From Alicyclobacillus sp. SO9 (GTDB taxonomy: Bacteria; Bacillota; Bacilli; Alicyclobacillales; Alicyclobacillaceae), in assembly GCF_016406125.1 (NCBI RefSeq), contig NZ_CP066339.1, positions 2,108,001-2,172,000 of the forward strand: DNA of 64,000 bases. Direction: 5' to 3'. This document shows positions 15,923-24,755 of the stretch, one piece after another. Each line of letters opens with the position of its first letter. The first letter of the stretch is position 1. The notes beneath the pieces were generated by a model. That model worked only from the letters and a program-made list of their open reading frames with translations. It did no database searches and was not told the origin of the DNA. A program made the translations under genes and the position numbers.

Positions 15923-16375
15923 TCAGGAATCAAATTCGGTTTCTTCGTAGGTTCCAATTTTTTCGACTTTGCGCGTGGAGTTCCCGCCTTGAAATTCACT
16001 TTCCATCCAAGCATCGACAATGGTTTTGGCCAATTCTGGCCCAATGACTCTCGCCCCGAAGGTGAGAATCTGTGCATTGTTACTTTTTCTGGCGCGTTCT
16101 GCTGAGTACGTATCATGGCAGACCGCTGCTCGCACGCCTTTGACCTTGTTGGCCGTGATGGCAACGCCTAGTCCTGTGCCACAGATGAGTATTGCTCGTT
16201 CAAACTTCTCAGCTTGGACTTCTTTCGCTACCTTATAAGCAACATCGGGATAGTCCACGACTTCATTTTCAAAGCACCCGTAGTCTACACATTCATGTCC
16301 TGAACTTGAGAGATGGTCCTTGATGGTGGCCTTAAGTGCAAGTCCCGCCTCGTCACAACCTATTGCTATGTTCAC
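15923..16375 (-). CDS. rpiB: RpiB/LacAB-family sugar-phosphate isomerase
   Basis: A 150-residue RpiB-fold isomerase. GTG 16375 is preceded by GAGGGGAAG. The N-terminus IAIGCDEAGLALK is followed by VDYGCFENEVVDYPD, the active-site cysteine loop LICGTGLGVAITANK near residue 70 and CHDTYSAERARKSNNAQIL near 95. The enzyme would convert a ketose phosphate to an aldose phosphate. In threitol/erythritol pathways RpiB-type proteins isomerise erythrulose 4-phosphate to erythrose 4-phosphate, which would fit the neighbouring kinase. It is transcribed towards dhaL from its own promoter, so it may be a housekeeping ribose-5-phosphate isomerase instead. Confidence 0.87.
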   Translation of the reverse strand: MNIAIGCDEAGLALKATIKDHLSSSGHECVDYGCFENEVVDYPDVAYKVAKEVQAEKFERAILICGTGLGVAITANKVKGVRAAVCHDTYSAERARKSNNAQILTFGARVIGPELAKTIVDAWMESEFQGGNSTRKVEKIGTYEETEFDS

Positions 16376-16462
16376 GATTTCTTCCCCTCTCGCATGTAAA
16401 GTCGTACAATCATACACAGCATAATTGATAAATTCTTTTAAAAATCCTGTTCTTATCGTCTA

Positions 16463-16491
16463 TTGTTAACGATTACTGTTGAAATTGTCAA
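16463..16491 (-). promoter_or_regulatory. possible promoter of rpiB
   Basis: Minus-strand TTGACA at 16491-16486 and TAACAA at 16468-16463 with a 17-base spacer, about 90 bases before the rpiB GTG. The -35 is perfect, the -10 weak. Confidence 0.4.
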
Positions 16492-16584
16492 GACATCCAC
16501 TTTCTTTTTATTTCATTTATGTTCATTAACTTTTGATTTAGTTGTTGTTGTTTGCTGTTAAGCTGAACTGAAACATGGTTGTGC

Positions 16585-16914
16585 CTAGCTCTTTACCAGT
16601 GTGGCAGTGCCCCACACAAGAGCCCACTCTTGAACCGCTGCCATGACCGTTTGCAGACTATACCCTTTTTGGGTAAGTGAGTACTCGATTCGTACGGGTC
16701 GCTCAGGGTAAACCTTTCGGGTAAGCACGCCGACTGATTGCAATTCTCTCAGCCGTTCAGCTAACATTCTGTCGCTTAAGCGGGGCAGCACGGCTAGGAT
16801 GTCTGTAAAATGCTTTGGACCATCAAGTAATGTATAAACAATGAGTCCCGACCAACGTTTACCAAGGAATTCAAAGGCACTTTCAAAATTACTTGGTATG
16901 TGAGGATACTTCAT
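16585..16914 (-). CDS. HxlR family transcriptional regulator
   Basis: A 109-residue HxlR winged-helix protein beginning at ATG 16914 with GGTGGT upstream. The family pattern is clear: FLGKRWSGLIVYTLLDGPKHF near residues 16-36 (the W-x-x-x-I-L-x-x-L-x-x-G region, quoted in part), LPRLSDRMLAERLRELQ, VLTRKVYPERPVRIEYSLT and GYSLQTVMAAVQEWA. The usual N-terminal cysteine of HxlR-type formaldehyde or redox sensors is absent. Such regulators usually act on an adjacent gene; here no obvious target flanks it, so the target may be rpiB or itself. Confidence 0.88.
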   Translation of the reverse strand: MKYPHIPSNFESAFEFLGKRWSGLIVYTLLDGPKHFTDILAVLPRLSDRMLAERLRELQSVGVLTRKVYPERPVRIEYSLTQKGYSLQTVMAAVQEWALVWGTATLVKS

Positions 16915-17427
16915 AGAAACCACCACCCGTTTGGTTTTAGTCATCAAAAAGACTCTGGCCTTGGAGATGAACTGGCTGATTGAGAAAATGGGCAGCGGAA
17001 TACCGACACCTTCTCAACCCCGTCCTTGTCGCGGCAAAGTAATGCACTTGTGTTCCTTCTGTTTTGTGTATCAATGCTGATTCTGGTGATACAGAGAGGT
17101 AGATACCGGAAAGTAAGAATTGGAGAAATATCTCACACCGCACTATTAGTGTGTTCCTAATGGAACGGAACGCCAATGCCAAGAACGGGTCATTTATAAA
17201 GGGTGAATTGACTATGGAATTTTTTAAGTTGATTTGGACAGAATTCATCATGACAGTTTCGTTTTAACTAGTCACTTAGGGGACTTTTCAAAAGGACCTT
17301 TACCTGTCTTGGACTGTTACTTAAGGGAATAATACGATAATATCGAAACGGGCATAACAATGCTGTACCTTGGCAGCGTTGGCTTAGGCAAAGTATTTAT
17401 ACTTAACGATAAAAGGAGTTATAACTG
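16915..17427 (+). other. 513-base stretch without a supported gene
   Basis: A 104-codon minus-strand frame at 16937-17251 has no ribosome binding site and unconvincing composition. The only clear element is AAAGGAG before the next gene. TTGGAC and TACGAT near 17310-17338 may be its promoter but are weak. Confidence 0.35.
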
Positions 17428-18864
17428 GTGGCGAAAAGAAGTTTGTTGAGGCACCCGGAACTGATAACCGCAGTGGTCGGTTTTGTTCTCATATACTGCA
17501 CTATTATGTTGCCGCATATGATAGGTTTAGCAGATCAGGGAGACTTCATTCGGTCGATGCAAGTGTTTGGCATTCGGCATATGAGTCATAACAGGCAGTT
17601 GGAGTATCTGAATTATGCAAATCGCTTTTTTCGATCAGGTTTTCCTCACGAGTCAATAGCCTATTTCAGTTCTGTGTATCCGCTCATTCTCGCAGCCTTG
17701 GTCATAAATCATTTTCTCCATCCAGGCCTATTTGATATTGAGATTTTAGGCGTTATTTACATCCTTTTCGTATCCCTTTCTTTCTTTCTCCTTATTCGAG
17801 CCGTGAAAATGCTGACTCCGCACCTCTGGGTGGCTTATGTTGCTGGTGCTCTGTGCCTGTTCATATTTGCGGATATCGGATACACAACCTATTTCAACTC
17901 ATTCTTCGAGGAACCAGCAGCCTACGTGTCATTTTTGTTGATGATTGGATTTGCAATGAATATCGTTGTGTCTTCAAAAAGAAGTCTCTTTTACTTAGTT
18001 GCATTCGGGATTTCGGCTGCCAGTTTTATAACAGCTAAGCAGGAAGATTTACCTTTAGTCCTTCCGATAGCAATACTGTGCGTCGGGTTAGCCTTCGTAC
18101 AGAAAGGGTCAACCTGGAAAACACTCAGTATGGGCTTATCGGTAGTGCTGATCCTGATTGCCTTCGCTGATTTCAAAATTACGAATCCGGTCTACAACAA
18201 AATTAACGTGTTTGAAAGCGTGTTTCGGGGTGTACTGTACCATCAACCACAGGCGACAGTCGTGAAAGACTTAAAGTGGTTTGGTGTGGACCAAAAATAC
18301 AAATCATTAGCTGACATGTCGTGGTGGGACAAAAACAAGCCATATAATGTTGAGGGTTCCGAATTTCAGAAAAACTTCTTTGCTAAGGTAAATCACGTGT
18401 CAGTCGTCGAGTTTTATCTGACGCACCCGGGTCGGCTTTATGAAGCAATGCAGTCGTCAACAGATGCTGCAGTAACAAACAGGCCGATGTACCTAGGGAA
18501 CTTCCAGAAATCCTCCGGCTATCCCCCAGTGACAATTGCCCATCGAATGTCCGGTTGGAGTACGCTGAAAAGGAAACTGCTGCCGAGGTCCATATGGGCA
18601 CTCGTCATCTTTTACGTGCTGTATTTTGGCCTGTTAATCTATCGCTTCTTGTTCGCAAATTCAAAGAACCGTGCGATAGTCGGCATCTTTATCATCATAG
18701 GACTCATGTCAATACTGGAATTTCCAGTACCCTATACGGCGGAAGGCATCACCGAGTTGGTCAAGCACCTCTTCGTATTTGATGTCATAACGGACTTTAT
18801 GCTGGGCTTATCTGTAGTCTGGCTATTATATAAGATTTTCGCAAAGAATGTGCGTTCGCGCTAA
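17428..18864 (+). CDS. multi-pass membrane protein, GT-C glycosyltransferase-like (WsfD-like)
   Basis: A 478-residue protein with about 11 predicted transmembrane helices. After the first helix comes an extracytoplasmic loop LADQGDFIRSMQVFG with an acidic residue, the place where GT-C enzymes carry catalytic aspartates. A large soluble loop (residues 275-390) contains ATVVKDLKWFGVD and WWDKNKPYNVEG, and two or three helices follow. This layout resembles WsfD-type proteins of S-layer glycan gene sets. GTG 17428 has a strong AAAGGAG. If correct it would move a sugar from a lipid carrier to a surface acceptor. No other glycan gene is near. Confidence 0.6.
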   Translation: MAKRSLLRHPELITAVVGFVLIYCTIMLPHMIGLADQGDFIRSMQVFGIRHMSHNRQLEYLNYANRFFRSGFPHESIAYFSSVYPLILAALVINHFLHPGLFDIEILGVIYILFVSLSFFLLIRAVKMLTPHLWVAYVAGALCLFIFADIGYTTYFNSFFEEPAAYVSFLLMIGFAMNIVVSSKRSLFYLVAFGISAASFITAKQEDLPLVLPIAILCVGLAFVQKGSTWKTLSMGLSVVLILIAFADFKITNPVYNKINVFESVFRGVLYHQPQATVVKDLKWFGVDQKYKSLADMSWWDKNKPYNVEGSEFQKNFFAKVNHVSVVEFYLTHPGRLYEAMQSSTDAAVTNRPMYLGNFQKSSGYPPVTIAHRMSGWSTLKRKLLPRSIWALVIFYVLYFGLLIYRFLFANSKNRAIVGIFIIIGLMSILEFPVPYTAEGITELVKHLFVFDVITDFMLGLSVVWLLYKIFAKNVRSR

Positions 18865-19004
18865 TATCACATGTTTGAACTTACTTTGATTTTATCAAGC
18901 AACTATATTTATGGGAGTAATGTAACGGCGCTTAGTCAAAGGCATTGTCATTAGGTCACAATTGTCTTGGCGGTTTACAACGACTGGAAGGAGCACATAG
19001 ACAC

Positions 19005-19250
19005 ATGATGATGTCGCGAGACTCCAAGAAGTATAAGAGTATGCTGGTTGCAAAAACCGTATTGTTTTCAATTGCGGTGTTGTTCGGGGCAATCATGTCT
19101 GGATTTTTAATTTTCGCTAGAGATGTCGACGCGTTCGTGAGTGGATTCTTGTTTTTCATTTTCTCAGCGTGGGGAACTCATTACTCAGACAAACTCCTTG
19201 AGTTTAGAGTTCCTATCAAGAACTTCAGACGAAGAACCATGCACCGTTAA
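19005..19250 (+). CDS. small two-TM membrane protein, 81 aa
   Basis: ATG 19005 is the first of three tandem methionine codons behind GGAAGGAG. The protein has a basic N-terminus (SRDSKKYKS), two hydrophobic helices (about residues 18-37 and 44-62) with a short acidic turn ARDVDAF between them, and a very basic tail KNFRRRTMHR. No family is recognised. It is alone between two larger genes on the same strand. Confidence 0.55.
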   Translation: MMMSRDSKKYKSMLVAKTVLFSIAVLFGAIMSGFLIFARDVDAFVSGFLFFIFSAWGTHYSDKLLEFRVPIKNFRRRTMHR

Positions 19251-19384
19251 TCTTGAACCGTCTCAACTGACATCTGAGCTGGTACTCGTTGGGTTTACGA
19301 ATGGTTGTTTTTGAGACTTTTTGAAGAAAGACGAGTTTACAATGATGATAGTCTTTTTGTCATGTGGTGAAATGGGGTGGCAAT

Positions 19385-19840
19385 GTGGAATTAGTACTCC
19401 CTTGGGTGATGGAAGGTTTCATCATTAGTAGTGCGATTGTTTTTGGTTTTGGCTGGTGGCAAATCCGCCGGAGAAATGTTCATGTACACCGGCTTTTAAT
19501 GTTGACGGGTTCCATTTTGGCTGCACTGTTTTTCATTACTTATGTCTTCAAAACATTTGCAATTGGAGACACCATGTTTGGCGGCCCAAAAAACCTGGCA
19601 GCACCCTACCAGTTGTTTTTGCAGACACATTCTATTCTGGCAACTGTAGCCGGTATCATTGGCGTCGTGACATTGGTTTACGCTTTCAAGGCGCGGTTTC
19701 GAAAGCATAGAAGGGTCGGTCCCTGGACTGTAAGTCTGTGGTTTATCACAGCCGCAACGGGATTGACTGTGTTTTTGATGCTGTACGTGATTTATCCTCC
19801 GGGTCCCACAGCGAACATCTGGAAAGCGTGGATCGGATGA
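19385..19840 (+). CDS. DUF420 membrane protein (YozB/CtaM-like)
   Basis: A 151-residue four-helix membrane protein matching DUF420: HVHRLLMLTGSILAALF near residues 33-50, YVFKTFAIGDTMFGG, QLFLQTHSILATVAG and KHRRVGPWTVSLWF, with the conserved histidines in helices 2, 3 and the following loop. CtaM/YozB proteins are needed for cytochrome aa3 oxidase activity. The stop overlaps the start of ctaA by 4 bases (ATGA), giving a strong functional link to heme A or aa3 assembly. GTG 19385 is chosen for GGGGTGG upstream; GTG 19364 is possible. Confidence 0.82.
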   Translation: MELVLPWVMEGFIISSAIVFGFGWWQIRRRNVHVHRLLMLTGSILAALFFITYVFKTFAIGDTMFGGPKNLAAPYQLFLQTHSILATVAGIIGVVTLVYAFKARFRKHRRVGPWTVSLWFITAATGLTVFLMLYVIYPPGPTANIWKAWIG

Positions 19841-20850
19841 GGGCATTAACACGACGACAGGTCAGCGTCCAGGTGCACAGTCAAGTGAAGGAGCGCATTG
19901 TACTTGTGTTGGCCGTGCTCACAGTGGTGGGGTTGTTTGCCGTCAACATTGTTGGTTTTGTTGATACGGAAACGGGATCGGCGCTTGGCTGCGGGCATGA
20001 TTGGCCGCTGTGCAACGGTGCTGTGATTCCTCATGTCTGGGGATTAAAGACGCTCATTGAGTTTAGCCACAGAGCACTGGTTGCGACGGTAACCGTATTG
20101 CTCCTCATCACGTCCGTTTCCGCGTGGGTCCTGTATCGCGGTTGGGTTGAGGTTAGAGCGCTTATTGCCGTAACTGTAGGCTTTGTTTTTGTTCAGGCTG
20201 GCCTCGGTGCCCTTGGCGTTATCTATGGCGACCCACCGTGGTTCCTTGCCTTTCATTTTGGATTTTCTTTATTGGCGTTTGTCGGTGCCATGCTGCTTGT
20301 CATTGTGTTACGTCAAATTAGAAAATCCGAACGGCGTGATAAGGGTTCACAGGCGGCGGGTATCACGTCGTCCGGCGTTTTACGACACGGCAGTGTTCCG
20401 CTGCGGTTGTCGCGACTCATCTGGTTTACGATTGTTTATATGTACGGAGCTATGTATTTTGGAGCGTACGTTTCAAGCACGGGCGACGGCTCTGCGTTTC
20501 GCGGTTGGCCATTCCCAACAGAGGCTCAGTCTCCTTCCGTTTTTATTGTTGACATTGTCCATCGGAGTATTGCATTTGGTTTAATTCTGCTCATTCTGTA
20601 CTTGGCCGTTTTGGCGACTCGGAACGGACGCAAGCGACGAGATTTACTCGCTGGCAGTTGGATCACGTTCATACTAGCGCTCTGCCTAGCGTTCACCGGT
20701 GCACTATTGGTGTGGTCGCACCAGGTATTGTGGGCGTTTCTCCTTCACATCAGTTTTGTAACATTCGTGTTTGGCGCATTGTGCTATCTTGCTCTGCAGA
20801 GCTTGCCTGAACCAAAAAGTCGCGTCATAAAGCATCCTAGGACGGACTGA
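19837..20850 (+). CDS. ctaA: heme A synthase CtaA
   Basis: A 337-residue protein with eight membrane helices that oxidises the C8 methyl of heme O to give heme A for cytochrome aa3. Seen are VDTETGSALGCGHDWPLC near residue 40 with the paired cysteines of the first extracellular loop, the heme-ligand region IEFSHRALVATVTV near 75, LAFHFGFSLLAF near 138, and in the second half VDIVHRSIAFGL and FLLHISFVTFVFG. These give the expected four histidines. ATG 19837 overlaps the stop of the DUF420 gene. The 3' end overlaps the convergent permease gene by 14 bases. Confidence 0.93.
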   Translation: MRALTRRQVSVQVHSQVKERIVLVLAVLTVVGLFAVNIVGFVDTETGSALGCGHDWPLCNGAVIPHVWGLKTLIEFSHRALVATVTVLLLITSVSAWVLYRGWVEVRALIAVTVGFVFVQAGLGALGVIYGDPPWFLAFHFGFSLLAFVGAMLLVIVLRQIRKSERRDKGSQAAGITSSGVLRHGSVPLRLSRLIWFTIVYMYGAMYFGAYVSSTGDGSAFRGWPFPTEAQSPSVFIVDIVHRSIAFGLILLILYLAVLATRNGRKRRDLLAGSWITFILALCLAFTGALLVWSHQVLWAFLLHISFVTFVFGALCYLALQSLPEPKSRVIKHPRTD

Positions 20851-22000
20851 ACCGACTTTGTAAATACTTCTGAAGCCATGCGGCCAGTAGTGAAAATCCT
20901 GCCCAAAGTATAAACCAGTATAAGGTGAGGACATATGGAGTATGGCTCAAATGTGTGTTGCTTGCGGTCATCGCATTGATGATAAGGAAACTTCCTGCGC
21001 CAATGAGTGAGAAGTAATACCACGGCTGAATCTGCTCAAGTTGGATCCATCGCGAATAGTTTTCTCCGGGAGCCGCCAGATAAGCGCGGAAGCCAATAAA
21101 GGCGAACAATGCGGTCAGAAAGAGGAACCAGATAACGACAGCAAAATTCATCGAGTGTCCCGCCGACACAGAGAGGATAAGCTTGTCGTTCTGAAAGGAG
21201 CCGCCAAACCCAACATCGGGTGAGAAATAGCTGGTCGGAGACAGGCCCCGGAGAATCGTGGAAAGGTGCTGCGCCGTGGTCAAGTGTCCATGAGAAACCG
21301 CGTGTCCTGGATGGGTTGAGGGATGCATGGACAGGCCGATTGAGACGGGGACCGAACGAACTACGGATAATCCCAAAGCCCAAGGAAATGCAGTAATAAG
21401 GATAGCGGAAAAGGCAGTCAGGAGACCGGCCTGTATGACTGCTGCGCAAGCTAGACCTGTTGCCATGAAGACGCCCGATATGAGCAGGTTCTTTCCGAGC
21501 CATTCCAATAAAGCGATGAACGTGATGGGATTCCCGGAAGCATGGTCTACGATGGCAAGAAGCAGGAAATTGAGCAGGAAAGCGGTGAGTACGATGGTTG
21601 CGGAAAGCAGCAGTTTGACGCGCAACAGAGAACTTCTCGTAATTGGGAATGACAATGTAAACCACAGACTTCCTTTGTTTCTGTCTGCCGATACAAGTAC
21701 AATCGTGAGTCCCATGGCCACAACGGGCGCAAAATAACTGACCGCAACGTCACCGCTAATGACAGCGTTGGACACGGGATGTCCACTTGCAGCAGGGGAG
21801 TATTGAAGTTTGTATACGATGGGAGCTAGAAAGTTCCACAGTATGAACGCCTGACTGTTTCCTGTACGCGACTGCTGGACGAACGTCAGCAAGTGGGAGA
21901 AGGGCCCGTACAGCATCAGTAAAAATGCCGATAGGATCCACCACCGGTGTTCTTTCCATTCTTTAAATAGTAAAGGTTTGGGTAAGAATGATTCCTTCAC
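20837..22000 (-). CDS. ABC-2 type transporter permease
   Basis: A 387-residue permease with about ten hydrophobic segments. It starts at GTG 22000 behind GGAGGG. The N-terminus LLFKEWKEHRWWILSAF is typical of YtrC/YtrD-like ABC-2 subunits, as is LVSADRNKGSLWFTLSFPITR near residue 105 (quoted in part: GSLWFTLSFPITR), where the coupling region meets the ATPase. A long outward loop at residues 225-275 contains several histidines (HPSTHPGHAVSHGHL). No ATPase gene adjoins it on either side, so the partner must be elsewhere. Substrate unknown. Confidence 0.8.
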   Translation of the reverse strand: MKESFLPKPLLFKEWKEHRWWILSAFLLMLYGPFSHLLTFVQQSRTGNSQAFILWNFLAPIVYKLQYSPAASGHPVSNAVISGDVAVSYFAPVVAMGLTIVLVSADRNKGSLWFTLSFPITRSSLLRVKLLLSATIVLTAFLLNFLLLAIVDHASGNPITFIALLEWLGKNLLISGVFMATGLACAAVIQAGLLTAFSAILITAFPWALGLSVVRSVPVSIGLSMHPSTHPGHAVSHGHLTTAQHLSTILRGLSPTSYFSPDVGFGGSFQNDKLILSVSAGHSMNFAVVIWFLFLTALFAFIGFRAYLAAPGENYSRWIQLEQIQPWYYFSLIGAGSFLIINAMTASNTHLSHTPYVLTLYWFILWAGFSLLAAWLQKYLQSRFSPS

Positions 22001-22264
22001 GAGGGCATTCCCTCCTCAAGTAGGTTTGCTGCCTCATTGATAGCGGGGGCAGCGAAGCGTCACTTTATACACAGCTTACATTCCAAAGAGACAGATGTGG
22101 ATACATGCAAATGCGTCTAGAGAACTACGTGTACTACTACGGGTGGTACAGTAAAAATACCTTAATGCAGCCGCATCGTCAAGGCTCACGTTTTGATGTG
22201 CTTTTAAGAAGGCAGCATCATGATGTGAAACAAGGATGGAGTTTTTCGTGTGAGGTGAGTGAAT

Positions 22265-22753
22265 GTGCTGATTGACGACATTTTGACCGAGTTGCAAGAT
22301 TTGCCGGGAACGGAATTGCAGGCAATTTTGAATCTCATTCGTGCGAAGAAGGATACATACCATCGTCCGCTGGCGTTTGTTCAGGAATTGATGGGATTTG
22401 AGTTTCTGAATGAGACAGAGAACGCTTTCTCCTATCGGATGAAAGTCACAGACGATTTAGTCAATCGCTACGGACTGTTACATGGAGGTCTAACCACCGC
22501 TTTTCTTGATACAGCCATGGCAGAAACTGCTTTTAAGATCGATAACACGATTGATCGAGCCCTGACTTTGAATATCACCGTAAATTTTATTCGTCCTGGT
22601 CTTCCTGACGATGAACTTGTGACACATGTCAATGTCATTCAAAATTCCAGAGTGATGATTGTCTTTCAAGCAGATGTGAAAAATGGAGAAGGAGACACGC
22701 TGGCAACAGCTATGGCGCACTTCTACAAACAACATAAGAGAAAGAAGTCATAA
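22265..22753 (+). CDS. PaaI-type hotdog-fold thioesterase
   Basis: GTG 22265 is chosen because GAGGTGA at 22252-22258 is correctly spaced to it. The 162-residue protein has an N-terminal helical extension of about 30 residues and then a hotdog domain: RYGLLHGGLTTAFLDTAM near residues 78-95 carries the HGG motif of the PaaI/YbgC subgroup, followed by LTLNITVNFIRPG. It would hydrolyse an acyl- or aryl-CoA. A strong hairpin follows the stop, so it is monocistronic. Confidence 0.85.
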   Translation: MLIDDILTELQDLPGTELQAILNLIRAKKDTYHRPLAFVQELMGFEFLNETENAFSYRMKVTDDLVNRYGLLHGGLTTAFLDTAMAETAFKIDNTIDRALTLNITVNFIRPGLPDDELVTHVNVIQNSRVMIVFQADVKNGEGDTLATAMAHFYKQHKRKKS

Positions 22754-22767
22754 CGAGAATGAATGAG

Positions 22768-22800
22768 AGCAGGCTGAGTTGAGTTGAAACTCAGCCTGCT
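22768..22800. terminator. hairpin after the thioesterase gene
   Basis: Perfect 13-bp stem AGCAGGCTGAGTT / AACTCAGCCTGCT with a 7-base loop, 14 bases after the stop codon. No clear T-run. Confidence 0.6.
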
Positions 22801-22908
22801 TCCAGCCTGGGCACATGTAAAAACTGAGGTCAGGTATTCGTAGTCAGGAACAGTGTTCTCAGGTGGCTAGTGACTGGTGGTTGCAGGGTTGGGGAACAAT
22901 GGGCCCGT

Positions 22909-23475
22909 TTATCCTTCGCCGACAGCCGAATCGCTCCAGATGATTTGGGCTGAAGAGGATGACCTTGGCGTGGGGCCGGACAGGTCTGGAATATGTTCCG
23001 CCATGTGTTTTAACAGAACTCGAATCCCGGCAGCACTGGAAGATCGACCGCTTTCTACGTAAAAATCGGAAATGGCATTGAGAATTGAGCCAATGCACTG
23101 CGAATAACAATGACTCCCAAATTTGAGGAGTTCCTCTGCGGCCCCTAGGAAAACTGAGGTCGCAATCAGGTCTGTACTTCCGCCTAAACCCTCTACAGCC
23201 AACAGTGTTCCTCGGATTGACTCCTTGATGACAGATTGATTTAAAGAAAAGTGAATGAGCCCGTATTCAACGACGGACTTTGCCGAAAAGTGGGATATTT
23301 CCAGAATGTCTTCCAAAGTGACGGGAACGTCCACGTAGGATACAAATCCATAGCTTAATGCATCTTGAACGACAGATGCCAACAGAAATTCTCCGTGATG
23401 TTGATACTCTCTTTCCATCAGTTGATGAAGGTGAGATTTCATGGTTTCAAGCTTTGTGAGCAGTGCTGAGTCCAT
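22909..23475 (-). CDS. hypothetical protein, 188 aa
   Basis: ATG 23475 has an excellent GGGAGGT at spacing 7. The product is a soluble, mainly helical protein. There is a leucine-rich N-terminal segment (LTKLETMKSHLHQLME), then VPVTLEDILEISHFSAKSVVEYG, a small glycine-rich segment EGLGGSTDLI and a serine-rich C-terminus (GPTPRSSSSAQ). No family is recognised, and no signal or membrane segment is seen. It is convergent with the thioesterase gene. Confidence 0.65.
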   Translation of the reverse strand: MDSALLTKLETMKSHLHQLMEREYQHHGEFLLASVVQDALSYGFVSYVDVPVTLEDILEISHFSAKSVVEYGLIHFSLNQSVIKESIRGTLLAVEGLGGSTDLIATSVFLGAAEELLKFGSHCYSQCIGSILNAISDFYVESGRSSSAAGIRVLLKHMAEHIPDLSGPTPRSSSSAQIIWSDSAVGEG

Positions 23476-24116
23476 TTCTGCTACCTCCCTTTAAATATCA
23501 GAATAGACTGTTAATTTTGTTCTAGACATTTTGGACATCGCCTGAGTTTGCAAACACATGAGGTGATGAACTGCGCAACCGAACTGTGAAACCAGTGAGG
23601 TGATTGAAAGGAGCCGCATATATTACCTACATTATACAATAAAATCTAGGGTTCAAAGCAAGTTCAAACAAAATTTATATTCTGACTTATCTGTTGAAAA
23701 TGAGACACATTCGGATTGTAGATTTCTTGGACGTATTACGCGGATTTGATGGGTTTTTGATAAAGGAGGCCGATGATCTACCCATGATATATCCAACTGC
23801 AGCTGGTTATCTCTTTGACACCTAGTTGAAGAGTTTCTATATATGGTCTTCTCGACCAATGGAGTATATTGTTGTATACTGCTAAACCCCCCTGTTTGAG
23901 ACTGGGGGGTTTAGCATCTTTGCTGGAGACGAGTTGGCCTCTCTTATGGGACATTGTTCTTTGGAGACACGTCAGAATGGGCAAGGACATATCAATGACT
24001 GTGCCAATGGCACAAGGACTAGGATTGTGTTTGCTTGGTAACAATGGATAGCGGTTGTCCGTGCTGACGAATAACGAATTCGTAATTTGCGGGATATGAA
24101 ACGGCAGGTGTTGTGA
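23476..24116 (+). other. 641-base region without a gene but with a strong hairpin
   Basis: No long coding frame is supported. AAAGGAGG at about 23762-23769 precedes only tiny frames (MIYP, and a 13-codon frame starting at 23784). The hairpin at 23881-23915 lies 100 bases further on. The arrangement could be a small RNA or a leader peptide unit. Confidence 0.4.
23881..23915 (+). terminator. 12-bp perfect hairpin, orphan terminator-like element
   Basis: GCTAAACCCCCC and GGGGGGTTTAGC pair perfectly around an 11-base loop. No annotated gene ends within 550 bases upstream on the plus strand, or immediately on the minus strand. It may end a small RNA starting in 23640-23870. Confidence 0.5.
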
Positions 24117-24755
24117 GTGGGGATTCATGCGTTTTTCAAGAGTTTAAATGAGTTGGAACGCATCTTTCGTGCACCCGGAAAATTCAAGTTTGAGGAACAT
24201 AATATTTCTAGCCATAGTTTCAAGGTGGCGCAATACGCTCAGTTTTTGGGGACTGTGGAGGAGTCAAAGGGCGAGAAAATAAACTGGAAATCCCTATATG
24301 AAAAGGCATTAAATCACGATTATGCGGAGGTTTTTATCGGAGACATTAAGACCCCCGTCAAGTATGCCTCCAGCGAGTTGCGAACACAGTTGCTTGAAGT
24401 CGAAGAAGCAATGACCAAGAAATTTATTGACAAGCATATTCCAGATGAATTCAGGGCCCTTTATCGTGAGAAATTAAAAGAAGGGAAGGACAACTCGGTC
24501 GAGGGAAAGATCCTTCAGGTGGCCGATAAAATGGATCAGGTGTATGAGGCGTATCAGGAACTGCAGCGAGGCAATACTGAATCTGGTTTCGTGACGATGT
24601 ATCAAGAGGCACTTAGCGCAATTGAAAATGTGGAGCTTCATTGTGTAACCTATTTCATGGAAAATATTTTGCCTGATATGTTAAACGAACAGCACATTTT
24701 TGCAGTCGATCTCCGGCGCATTACACATGAGGTGTTGCGTAAAGAAGGGAAGTAG
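24117..24755 (+). CDS. HD-domain hydrolase, YfbR-like
   Basis: A 212-residue HD-superfamily protein. The metal and substrate motifs appear as HNISSHSFKVAQYAQFL near residues 28-44, ALNHDYAEVFIGDIKTPVKY near 65-84 (the HD dyad and the GD-x-x-TPVKY signature of YfbR-like 5'-nucleotidases) and QVADKMDQVYEAYQEL near 140. It likely dephosphorylates (deoxy)nucleoside 5'-monophosphates. The start GTG 24117 has a weak GGCAGGTG. It is monocistronic with long non-coding flanks. Confidence 0.82.
   Translation: MGIHAFFKSLNELERIFRAPGKFKFEEHNISSHSFKVAQYAQFLGTVEESKGEKINWKSLYEKALNHDYAEVFIGDIKTPVKYASSELRTQLLEVEEAMTKKFIDKHIPDEFRALYREKLKEGKDNSVEGKILQVADKMDQVYEAYQELQRGNTESGFVTMYQEALSAIENVELHCVTYFMENILPDMLNEQHIFAVDLRRITHEVLRKEGK

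Noticed and set aside
16937-17251. 104-codon minus-strand frame
   Set aside because: No ribosome binding site, overlaps the start region of the HxlR gene, and the composition is not protein-like.
20837-20850. Frame error in ctaA or the permease because they overlap
   Set aside because: Both ends are complete and a 14-base convergent overlap is normal in bacteria.
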